Source: Streptococcus oralis subsp. tigurinus AZ_3a
GTDB lineage: Bacteria; Bacillota; Bacilli; Lactobacillales; Streptococcaceae
Assembly: GCA_000344275.1 (NCBI GenBank)
Contig: AORU01000007.1
Span: 1 to 64,000, forward strand
Reading direction: 5' to 3'
DNA length: 64,000 nucleotides
Shown here: positions 51,384-58,735 of the stretch, one piece after another
Position numbering within the stretch: the stretch's first letter is position 1
How the letters are laid out: each line of letters begins with the position of its first letter
Translations under genes and position numbers: made by a program
The notes under the pieces: generated by a model
The model's input: only the letters and a program-made list of their open reading frames with translations
Told to the model about the DNA's origin: nothing
Databases searched by the model: none

Positions 51384-53142
51384 TGTATCTAAAGCATTTG
51401 AGCGAATCGAAAACGATCTGCTTGATTCTATGATTAGAAATCTCGGAAGGCATAAGGCAGAGGAAACTGCTGAAGGTTTTGAATGGGAACAATGGCAGGT
51501 CGCTCAATTGAAAGAGCTTGAACGATTTAAGCGATCCAATGCCAAAAAATATAGCAAAGAGTTTGCCAATATCAATAGCAAGATTTCTACAGCTATCCAA
51601 GAAGCCTATAAGCAAGGCATGGATGATGAGGAAATGTCTATCCTGGAAGCTATCAAGAACGGTTTTGAATTTAACAGTGGAACAGATAATCTGGGGGCTT
51701 CATTTTTCGCTATCAATGAACGAAAGTTGAATGCGTTACTTAACTCGATCGAGCATGATATGAAGACGGCAGAGCATGCTGTATTGAGGTATACAGACGA
51801 CCAGTACAGGCGCACAATATTTGATGCTCAGGTAGCAGCTAACACGGGAGCTAAGACATATGAGCAATCAGTGGATATGGCCACCAAAGATTTTCTAAGT
51901 CGGGGAATCACATGCATCCAATACAGTAACGGGGCCATGGTCAATATCGTATCGTACGCTGACATGGCCATTCGGACAGCAACCAAAAGAGCCTACCTAA
52001 TGGGTGAGGGAGTCAAGCGTCAGGAGTGGGGGATTCATACTGTTATCTTAAACAAGCGATCGAATGCATGTCCTCTGTGTATGCCTTTTGAAGGTAAAGT
52101 ATTGATTGATGATGTCTGGTCAGGAGGCAGTGCGGATGATGGTCCATATCCATTGTTAAGTTCTGCAATGGCAGCTGGTTTGTATCACCCTAACTGCAAA
52201 GATAAGCATACAACTTATTTTCCTGGGGTCAGTAGCGAGCCAGAGAAAATATTTACAAATCAGGAATTGGACGACATCAAGGAAAGACAGTTACTGGACA
52301 ACAAAGTTCAGCATGCTAAGCGACAGGAGAAACGCTTTAGCAGATTATCGCAGTTCAGTCTCGATAAAGACAATGTTCAGAAGTACACATTAAGGGCGGA
52401 AGAATGGTCTAAATTTAAGTCTAATGCAGAAGAAAATCTGAAATACTTTGAAGCGGAAAAAGGATACAAATTATACCAAGAGTTTTCACTCGAGAGTGAT
52501 AGTGATTACAAGAAATTCATCAATCGTCAGAGATTGCCTAGAGATACTAGTGGCGTAGCTTCGAAGAAGATTTCTGCAGAGACACGACACATGTATATCG
52601 AGGCGACTCGAAAAAAATTCAAGGATGGTACAGAGCTTGGACAAGCCTTGTTTGCAAGATTAGCCGACCAGTCGGCGATTGCAACTATTGCAGAAACAGG
52701 AGTTGTGAGATATGAATCTGGAAAACTCTTCCTGAACATGTATAAGGACGTAGACGACCCTCGCGGACCTGGTACTGGTTATTTCCATGAATTTGGTCAC
52801 CAAATAGATGAGAAGCTGGGTTGGGAATTCACAAAGGATAAAAAAATACTGCAACTTCTACGTAAAGACTTTATCAATTTATCTGACGATACTATTTTCG
52901 AAGCAATCCACATCAACGATAAAGCTTCTTCGGCATCTGATATATTAGGAGCGTTGAGTGAAGGTAGAATACAAGGTAAGTATTCGCACTCGCTCGTTTA
53001 CTGGGAGAAAAAAGGAAATATAGAGAGCGAGTTTTTTGCGCATGTCTTTGAGGCACAATTTGATAGTGAACGAAGAGAAATACTTGAAAAAACCTTTCCT
53101 GAGAGTTATAATTATGTTATAAATAAACTAAAGGAGAGGTAG
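51373..53142 (+). CDS. MuF-type minor head protein with C-terminal metallopeptidase-like toxin domain
   Basis: Residues 1-300 are a MuF/SPP1 gp7-type head protein: helical start, TKRAYLMGEGVKRQEWGIHTV, and the cysteine-rich segment NACPLCMPFEGKVLIDD, then LYHPNCKDKHTTY. A linker and helical stretch follow (310-410). The last 180 residues form a different domain with a zinc motif HEFGH (472-476) in GYFHEFGHQID and a second motif ESEFFAHVFEAQF near 551. Both are typical of zincin-like polymorphic toxins. At 589 residues it is much longer than plain MuF proteins. It probably enters the host with the DNA or kills competitors. Confidence 0.85.
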   Translation: MAYDVSKAFERIENDLLDSMIRNLGRHKAEETAEGFEWEQWQVAQLKELERFKRSNAKKYSKEFANINSKISTAIQEAYKQGMDDEEMSILEAIKNGFEFNSGTDNLGASFFAINERKLNALLNSIEHDMKTAEHAVLRYTDDQYRRTIFDAQVAANTGAKTYEQSVDMATKDFLSRGITCIQYSNGAMVNIVSYADMAIRTATKRAYLMGEGVKRQEWGIHTVILNKRSNACPLCMPFEGKVLIDDVWSGGSADDGPYPLLSSAMAAGLYHPNCKDKHTTYFPGVSSEPEKIFTNQELDDIKERQLLDNKVQHAKRQEKRFSRLSQFSLDKDNVQKYTLRAEEWSKFKSNAEENLKYFEAEKGYKLYQEFSLESDSDYKKFINRQRLPRDTSGVASKKISAETRHMYIEATRKKFKDGTELGQALFARLADQSAIATIAETGVVRYESGKLFLNMYKDVDDPRGPGTGYFHEFGHQIDEKLGWEFTKDKKILQLLRKDFINLSDDTIFEAIHINDKASSASDILGALSEGRIQGKYSHSLVYWEKKGNIESEFFAHVFEAQFDSERREILEKTFPESYNYVINKLKER

Positions 53143-53144
53143 TC

Positions 53145-53402
53145 ATGCGGATTATCGAAAGCTATCAACGTGTAGCAGAAAAAGCAGATACATTCAGCGA
53201 CATCTTTGGATATCGTTTAGTAGCCCCGATTTTTCCTGTAGCGGCTATCTATGGACCACAAGAAGAGAGTGATATCTTTGAAGCAAAATTAGACAAATGT
53301 ATCAAAGATCAATACGATTATTTTGCAGATGAGTACGGCTATGATTCAGAAGAGAAAAGACGTAGACTGCAACGTGAGAAGTATGTATTTTACGATTGTT
53401 AA
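53145..53402 (+). CDS. Small protein next to the MuF toxin, candidate immunity protein
   Basis: This 85-residue protein starts two bases after the MuF stop. It is acidic and aromatic (KCIKDQYDYFADEYGYDSEEKRRR), without membrane segment. Genes directly after polymorphic MuF toxins often give immunity, so this is the best candidate here; no family is recognised. Confidence 0.6.
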   Translation: MRIIESYQRVAEKADTFSDIFGYRLVAPIFPVAAIYGPQEESDIFEAKLDKCIKDQYDYFADEYGYDSEEKRRRLQREKYVFYDC

Positions 53403-53455
53403 TATCACAGAGCACCGATAAGGTGCTTTTTTTGTACTCAGAAAGGATTGAAAAA

Positions 53456-53707
53456 ATGAAATACAGAAAGAAACCAGTAGTCATTGAGGCGGTGCAGTGG
53501 ACGGGCGAAAATGTAAAAGAAATCGCTACTTTTATGGGTATTGAATCTGTACCCTACGATTTAAACACTCGAAAACTATCTATTGTGACCTTAGAGGGCA
53601 TCATGGAAGCATCAAAAGACGATTACATTATCAAAGGCGTGCAAGGTGAATTTTATCCATGTAAGCCTGATATTTTTGCAGAAACATATGAAAAAACGGA
53701 GGAATGA
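53456..53707 (+). CDS. Phage protein of unknown function
   Basis: An 83-residue protein (KYRKKPVVIEAVQWTGEN, IIKGVQGEFYPCKPDIF). These are motifs of a widespread small phage protein of unknown role. The ATG at 53456 follows GAAAGGATTG. Confidence 0.75.
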   Translation: MKYRKKPVVIEAVQWTGENVKEIATFMGIESVPYDLNTRKLSIVTLEGIMEASKDDYIIKGVQGEFYPCKPDIFAETYEKTEE

Positions 53708-53708
53708 A

Positions 53709-53960
53709 ATGTTAGAGAAAGCAAAACAATTGGCATCACAAGAATTTTCGCGCTTATCAGATCGTGAAATCAAAGCAGAAGACTGCTTTGTAGTTTGGTT
53801 TAGCAAGACCCTGCAAAACTGGAAAGCTCTTGTTAGTACGAACGCAATTACATCAAGCGAACCTTGTGGAGATTATGCAGAAATCACGCATAACGGAGAC
53901 AAGAAAGAGACTTATGTGGATGTTTACGCAAAGGTTTCAAACCGTGCCATTAAAGATTAG
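53709..53960 (+). CDS. DUF6275-like phage protein
   Basis: An 83-residue protein with DCFVVWFSKTLQNWKALVST and ITHNGDKKETYVDVYAK, resembling a family of small proteins in head regions of streptococcal phages. The ATG at 53709 follows CGGAGGAATG. Confidence 0.7.
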   Translation: MLEKAKQLASQEFSRLSDREIKAEDCFVVWFSKTLQNWKALVSTNAITSSEPCGDYAEITHNGDKKETYVDVYAKVSNRAIKD

Positions 53961-54149
53961 GAGGTGATCCAACATCTTGACTTGCAGGAATAGACTGCTA
54001 TAAATCACTGTAAATTGCTATAAACCGCCTCGAATTCGACGCGGTTTTTCTTATACTCTAATTTTTGTCCGAAGACTAAAAACTACGTGGAGACACCAGT
54101 GACAATAACTGAAATAGGGAGACACCCTTAAAACTGAAAGGAGAACGCT
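53961..54149. other. Spacer with short repeats and a terminator
   Basis: TGCTATAAA, CTGTAAA and TGCTATAAA come one after the other at about 53996-54025. The terminator AAACCGC/GCGGTTT with a T run is at 54022-54050. GGAGACACC occurs twice (about 54091 and 54118). A likely promoter for the capsid genes is not clear. Confidence 0.5.
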
Positions 54150-54740
54150 ATGTTCAAACGCAAACTATTTTTCCATAATGCAGATACAGGAACCGGCTCT
54201 GGTTCTGCAGGTGGACAAGACACGTCAAGCCAAACTCAATCAGCTAGCACTCCTGAGATTGACTATGACAAAATCGCTAGCATTGTCGAAGGCAAGCAAA
54301 AGGTTGCTGAAGACACTGTGCTAAAAAATTACTTTAAGCAGCAAGGATTGAGTGGTGAAGAAATGGCTCAAGCTATTACTGCTTTTAAGTCTCAGAAAGC
54401 TGATGCAACACCAGACGTCACATCACTACAGCAACAGTTAACGCAGGCGCAAGCAAGTGCATTGCAAGCTAATTTAGAGCGAAATCTACAATTAGCAGCA
54501 ATCGAGGAAGGATTGCCTGTTGGTGTACTACCTTATGTGATGAAATTGGCTGATATATCAACTCTCACACTTGAATCGAAACCAGAAGATTTCAAAGCTA
54601 TTGTCGCAAAAGTTTTGGAAGACGTTCCTGCACTGAAGCCAAACAAAGAAGAATCAACTGGGTTTCAACAAATCGGATCTACCGGTAAAGCACAACAAAC
54701 TAACCAAACTGATGCCATTGCTGCAGCGTTTGGTCTATAA
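54150..54740 (+). CDS. Scaffold protein
   Basis: This 196-residue acidic helical protein starts FKRKLFFHNADTGTGSGSAGG and has a Gln-rich coiled coil (about 85-120, SLQQQLTQAQASALQANLERN). This is the pattern of DUF4355-type scaffolds which shape the prohead. It directly precedes the capsid gene. Confidence 0.82.
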   Translation: MFKRKLFFHNADTGTGSGSAGGQDTSSQTQSASTPEIDYDKIASIVEGKQKVAEDTVLKNYFKQQGLSGEEMAQAITAFKSQKADATPDVTSLQQQLTQAQASALQANLERNLQLAAIEEGLPVGVLPYVMKLADISTLTLESKPEDFKAIVAKVLEDVPALKPNKEESTGFQQIGSTGKAQQTNQTDAIAAAFGL

Positions 54741-54759
54741 GAAAAAGGAGAATTAAATT

Positions 54760-55659
54760 ATGACAGTTTATAACTACGCAGAACAATTCGAACAAGCCTT
54801 GCATCAAAAATATGCAAAAGAACTTGCGTCTGTAGATTTGTTTAACTCAAATCCACAAGTGAAATTTATCAACGCTCAAACAATCAAGCTACCAAACATC
54901 ACAGTATCTGGTTACAAAGACCACAATCGTCAAACTATCGGTTTTAATTCTGGAACAATCTCAAACGATTGGGAACCAAAGAAACTCGAACATGACCGCG
55001 ACATCGAATTTGCAATTGATCCTATGGATGTTGATGAAACAAACCTAGTCGTCTCTATTGCCAATGTCCAAAATACTCTGGAAACTGAACAAGGTATTCC
55101 TGAAAAAGATTGCTACGTGTTCTCAAAACTCTACACAGAAGCAGGCAAGTATACTGCTAACGGTGCTACTATCGACACTACAACATTGACTGCAGAAAAT
55201 ATCTTGCAAAAATTTGATGATGCCATGGAAAAAATGGACGAAGCAGGCGTCCCATCTGAAGGTCGCATTTTGTACGTCACTCCAGCTGTCAACAAGCTCT
55301 TCAAACAGGCTAAAGACATCCAACGTGTGCTAGGAGTGAATGGTTCAAATGGCGACGTCAAACGCTCTATCTATAGCCTTGATGACGTTAAAATCAAACA
55401 AGTGCAATCAGCTCGCATGAAATCACAATACAACTTTACAAATGGTTGTGTCGCAACAGATGAAGCGAAACAAATGAACTTCATCTTAATCCATCCATCT
55501 TGTGAAGTTGCTCGTGAAAAATACTCTTACATCAAAGTATTTACACCAGGACATGACTCACGTACAGCTGACAACTACTTGCTCCAATCTCGCTTCTACA
55601 TGGATGCATTCTTGATTAAGAATAAAGCAGCGGGTATCTTTATCAACGCGACAGCGTAA
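54760..55659 (+). CDS. Major capsid protein
   Basis: A 299-residue protein of the HK97-like shell type. The segments KFINAQTIKLPNITVSGYKDHNR, the acidic loop EFAIDPMDVDETN and the C-terminal HDSRTADNYLLQSRFYMDAFLIKNKAAGIF are seen. It stands after the scaffold with an AAAGGAG site, and uses codons preferred in highly expressed genes. Confidence 0.9.
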   Translation: MTVYNYAEQFEQALHQKYAKELASVDLFNSNPQVKFINAQTIKLPNITVSGYKDHNRQTIGFNSGTISNDWEPKKLEHDRDIEFAIDPMDVDETNLVVSIANVQNTLETEQGIPEKDCYVFSKLYTEAGKYTANGATIDTTTLTAENILQKFDDAMEKMDEAGVPSEGRILYVTPAVNKLFKQAKDIQRVLGVNGSNGDVKRSIYSLDDVKIKQVQSARMKSQYNFTNGCVATDEAKQMNFILIHPSCEVAREKYSYIKVFTPGHDSRTADNYLLQSRFYMDAFLIKNKAAGIFINATA

Positions 55660-55677
55660 GAAAGGATGGTGTAGTAT

Positions 55678-55893
55678 ATGGCATTAAAAGCAATTAAAGG
55701 CGCTCGAGTCTATGATATCGATGAGTCAGCGATCAATGATTTTGTTGGTCGTGGCTTTGAAGTCTACGAAGATGGTGAATTAAAATATGGTGAATCTGTC
55801 GACAAGGTTTCAAAAGAGGAGTACGAAAAAGTTTTGGCTGACTTGAAAAATGCTAAGGATGAAATCAAGAAGCTCAAAGGAGCTAAGGAGTAA
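55678..55893 (+). CDS. Small head protein
   Basis: A 71-residue protein with a beta N-terminus (ALKAIKGARVYDIDESAINDFVGRGFEVYEDG) and a Lys-rich helical end. It lies between capsid and connector genes and may decorate or stabilise the head. Confidence 0.6.
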   Translation: MALKAIKGARVYDIDESAINDFVGRGFEVYEDGELKYGESVDKVSKEEYEKVLADLKNAKDEIKKLKGAKE

Positions 55894-55898
55894 CAGTC

Positions 55899-56273
55899 AT
55901 GTATGCTAGTCCAGATTATTACAAAAAGACGTTTGTTGGTGTGATTTCTGCTGATTCAGAAGAACTGGCTAGCAAACTTAAATCAGCTTCTGACAAGATT
56001 GATATACTTACGTTCAACCGAATCCGTGGCATTGGATTCGACAATCTGACACCATTTCAGCAGGAAGTTATCCGAAAGGCTTGTTGTCAGATTGTTGACT
56101 TTGAGGAGGTTAATGCTGATTTGATAGCTACTACAGTTTCAAACTACAGCATTAATGGTGTGTCAATGCAATTTGGATCAAATTGGAATATTGCTACAGA
56201 ACAAGGTATTGTTATTTATCGCAAAACCTATGAACTTTTGAAGCAAACAGGATTGACAAGGAGGGTTATTTGA
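55899..56273 (+). CDS. Head-tail connector (gp15/gp6-like adaptor)
   Basis: A 124-residue helical protein (DYYKKTFVG, ASDKIDILTFNRIRGIGFDNLTPFQQEVIRKA) with the layout of head completion adaptors that attach under the portal. It follows the capsid genes, as usual in this order. Confidence 0.75.
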   Translation: MYASPDYYKKTFVGVISADSEELASKLKSASDKIDILTFNRIRGIGFDNLTPFQQEVIRKACCQIVDFEEVNADLIATTVSNYSINGVSMQFGSNWNIATEQGIVIYRKTYELLKQTGLTRRVI

Positions 56274-56611
56274 TGAAATTTCCACAACTTGTCTTACCTC
56301 AATTTTGCCAGACGCAAATCACAGTCATAGTCAACCAAGAAGGAGTTTCTGAAGACGGCGAACCTTTAGAGGCGTTCAGAGCTAATCTAAAGTGCAATTA
56401 TCAGGACAGTGTCAAAACAGTCCTAACTGAACAGAAGAAGCTGGTCCAAATTACTGGGTCAGCTTATTTCGTTGGTGATATTGCACCGTATTTGCCTACA
56501 TTGAGCGGTGGGACTGCAATTGTATTTGGTATTGTCAGGAGGATTGTGGACAGCCGGAAAGCTAGAAATCCAGATGGGACTGTTAACTATACCTACATCG
56601 GTTTGGAGTGA
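56273..56611 (+). CDS. Head closure protein
   Basis: A 112-residue protein of the SPP1 gp16 stopper type, judged by place, size and beta-rich make-up (KFPQLVLPQFCQTQITVIV). The ATG overlaps the previous stop. Confidence 0.65.
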   Translation: MKFPQLVLPQFCQTQITVIVNQEGVSEDGEPLEAFRANLKCNYQDSVKTVLTEQKKLVQITGSAYFVGDIAPYLPTLSGGTAIVFGIVRRIVDSRKARNPDGTVNYTYIGLE

Positions 56612-56615
56612 TGCT

Positions 56616-56996
56616 ATGTTTGTGAATTCTACAGTAAAGCTAGATTTTGGCACTATCCGCAAACTGGAAAGGGCTCAAATCATAGCACTGGAACAGACTG
56701 CTGAATACCTGCATACAGAAGTTGTGCAGGCACAAGTCGTACCATTTGATAAAGGTGTGTTGCAAGGCGAAGCAATGGCTCCAGACTACTCACATTCATC
56801 CCAAGGTGTAGTAAGCCTGGTACATTCCACTCCTTACGCAAGACGATTGTACTTTCATCCTGAATATCAATTCCAAACGAAAGAAAATCCTCATGCAAAA
56901 GGAAAGTGGTTTGAGGATTGGGTTGATGGTGGCAAGAAGTCACACAAAATAAAACAAGCCTACGGGCGACTTTACAAACAAATCACGGGGGTTTAA
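56616..56996 (+). CDS. HK97 gp10-like tail completion protein
   Basis: A 126-residue protein (LEQTAEYLHTEVVQAQVVPFDKGVLQ, STPYARRLYFHPEYQF, NPHAKGKWFEDWV) with motifs of minor capsid/tail completion proteins. The ATG at 56616 follows GGAGTGAT. The longer frame from 56508 overlaps the previous gene without need. Confidence 0.8.
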   Translation: MFVNSTVKLDFGTIRKLERAQIIALEQTAEYLHTEVVQAQVVPFDKGVLQGEAMAPDYSHSSQGVVSLVHSTPYARRLYFHPEYQFQTKENPHAKGKWFEDWVDGGKKSHKIKQAYGRLYKQITGV

Positions 56997-56998
56997 GC

Positions 56999-57409
56999 AT
57001 GATTACATTAGCTGAAGTCCGTGACTGGATTAAAACATTTAATGCAGCTAACAACTACTACATTGGTAAGATCGATAACAAGCAAGAAAACAGTATAGGC
57101 ATCTATCAACGAAAGACAATCGATGGTCCTCGGGTAGCTATCGGAGGCAGGGCATTGGCAAGCTATGAAGTCAAATCAATCAGCATTTTAATTCACTGGA
57201 ACAAGAATGCGAATGAGACCGAGAAGCGTGCTCAGTACATCTACAATCGTCTATTTGAGGCTGAATCGGTTGTTATCGGTGGAACACCTATTAAGATGAT
57301 TGCCTTATTACAGAACGAGCCTGTGGATGTAGGAACAGATGATAATAACGTGTATGAGCGTGTTATCGAGCTTGATTTATATTACGAAAGAGAAAGAGAG
57401 GGCAACTAA
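56999..57409 (+). CDS. Tail terminator protein
   Basis: A 136-residue protein (KIDNKQENSIGIYQRK, ISILIHWNKNANETEKRAQYIYNRLF, YERVIELDLYYERE) with alpha/beta character of minor capsid/tail terminator proteins. It overlaps the tail tube start by one base. Confidence 0.75.
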   Translation: MITLAEVRDWIKTFNAANNYYIGKIDNKQENSIGIYQRKTIDGPRVAIGGRALASYEVKSISILIHWNKNANETEKRAQYIYNRLFEAESVVIGGTPIKMIALLQNEPVDVGTDDNNVYERVIELDLYYEREREGN

Positions 57410-57852
57410 TGGCTCAGAAAACTGGGGTATTCCCCGTATATGAAAACCAGTTCCAAGTAAATAAAGGAACTGCAGGAGTTGAATCACTTGTTGATATTGC
57501 AGACATGGAATCATTCTCAGTATCATTTGACAATGGTGTTGAAGAATGGAAACCATTTGACCAAAAAGGTTGGACACGTCGTTTGATGACTGCGAAGTCA
57601 GTTACAATTTCTGTTTCTGGTAAACGAAATGTAGGTGATGCAGGTAACGACTACATCGCAGGTCTTGCGTTTAAAAATGGTCGCGATTCTGAAGCGGACT
57701 TTCAATGGACTTTCCCAGATGGAACAAAAATCAAATTTAAAGACGCGGTTATCAATCTTAAGGACTTTATTTCGGGGGATTCAACTGGTGTTGCACCATT
57801 GTCATTTGATGTCATGTCAAATGGTAAACCAGAAGTGGTGCCAGCAGGTTAA
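57409..57852 (+). CDS. Major tail tube protein
   Basis: A 147-residue protein (GVFPVYENQFQVNKGT, MESFSVSFDNGVEEWKPFDQKGWTRRLMTAKSVTISVSGKR) matching the tail tube family. Hexamers stack to form the tail tube. A strong terminator follows it. Confidence 0.88.
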   Translation: MAQKTGVFPVYENQFQVNKGTAGVESLVDIADMESFSVSFDNGVEEWKPFDQKGWTRRLMTAKSVTISVSGKRNVGDAGNDYIAGLAFKNGRDSEADFQWTFPDGTKIKFKDAVINLKDFISGDSTGVAPLSFDVMSNGKPEVVPAG

Positions 57853-57854
57853 TT

Positions 57855-57882
57855 TAGAGGGTTTCGACCCTCTTTTTATTTT
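57855..57882 (+). terminator. Terminator after the tail tube gene
   Basis: AGAGGG pairs with CCCTCT around TTTCGA and is followed by T-rich sequence. It may lower expression of the later tail genes. Confidence 0.82.
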
Positions 57883-57894
57883 TAAGGAGGAAAT

Positions 57895-58092
57895 ATGGTT
57901 GAAGCTGAAGAAACCAACGCAACAGCAACCATAGCTTTTATTGATATCGATACAGGTATCGAATATAAGGCTGGAGATACCGTTGATTTAAGCGGTAAAT
58001 CCAAAGAGCGAATCGAAGCTATGGCAAGCAAAGAAAATCGAACTGGTCAAATACTGATCAACATTTTATCTGAAGAAAAGGAAACTGAATAA
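57895..58092 (+). CDS. Small tail protein
   Basis: A 65-residue acidic protein (TATIAFIDIDTGIEYKAGDTVDLSG) after an AAGGAGG site, overlapping the next gene by one base. Its function is unknown, but the gene position is stable in related phages. Confidence 0.65.
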   Translation: MVEAEETNATATIAFIDIDTGIEYKAGDTVDLSGKSKERIEAMASKENRTGQILINILSEEKETE

Positions 58093-58394
58093 TGTCAAAA
58101 GTAATTGATATCACAGAAAAACTCAATTTTGAAGAAAATCCAAAATTGAAAATTAAAGATGCTGAAATTGAAGTCAATACAGATGCAACAACTGTACTGA
58201 CTCTAATGCAGACCGTCGGTGATGAAGAAGGAACTCCATCTGCCAAAAAAATGATGGAAATGTTTGAGCTAATCTTCCCTGAGAATAGTCGAAAAACACT
58301 TAATGAAATGCGTTTGAATTTTGCTGACTTAACTAAAGTTATTGAAGCAGCGATGACGTTGGTCACGGGAGAAGAAGAAATGGGAGAACAGTGA
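58092..58394 (+). CDS. Tail assembly chaperone, G part
   Basis: A 100-residue protein (ITEKLNFEENPKLKIKDAEIEVNTDA, FELIFPENSRKTLNEMRLNFADL) of the gpG-like type, which helps the tape measure fold. A second frame continues beyond its stop (see next entry), as expected for the G/GT pair. Confidence 0.85.
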   Translation: MSKVIDITEKLNFEENPKLKIKDAEIEVNTDATTVLTLMQTVGDEEGTPSAKKMMEMFELIFPENSRKTLNEMRLNFADLTKVIEAAMTLVTGEEEMGEQ

Positions 58395-58722
58395 GCCATA
58401 CTATGACCTATTTGAGGATTTCGATTTAATCGTCAGTTCTCTTAGGACACAGTATGGCTTATCTGTATACTCTAATGAATTTAAGAATATGAAGTGGAAA
58501 GAGTTCAAGGCTCTCTTAGCTGGTTTGTCCGGAGAAACACCGCTTGGTAGAATCGTCCAAATTCGAAGCGAAGATGACCCTAAAATGCTAGAAGTATTTT
58601 CAGAAGGTCAGCACCGTATTCGAAACGAATGGAGATTGAGACTTGCCAAGGAGAAAACTGAACAAGATCTGACTCAAGTTCTTGAAGAATTAAAACAAGC
58701 CTTTGTTGAGATGGCTAAGTAG
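58357..58722 (+). CDS. Tail assembly chaperone, T part made by frameshift
   Basis: The frame +1 relative to the G part is open from 58357 to 58722, overlapping its end by 38 bases. It encodes WENSEPYYDLFEDFDLIVSS, then SVYSNEFKNMKWKEFKALLAGL and a helical end. An ATG at 58489 exists, but no ribosome site precedes it and the protein-like sequence starts earlier. It is probably expressed as a G-T fusion by a +1 or -2 shift near the repeated GAA codons (58369-58392). Confidence 0.75.
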   Translation, partial: RWSREKKKWENSEPYYDLFEDFDLIVSSLRTQYGLSVYSNEFKNMKWKEFKALLAGLSGETPLGRIVQIRSEDDPKMLEVFSEGQHRIRNEWRLRLAKEKTEQDLTQVLEELKQAFVEMAK

Positions 58723-58735
58723 GAGGTGATAGCTA

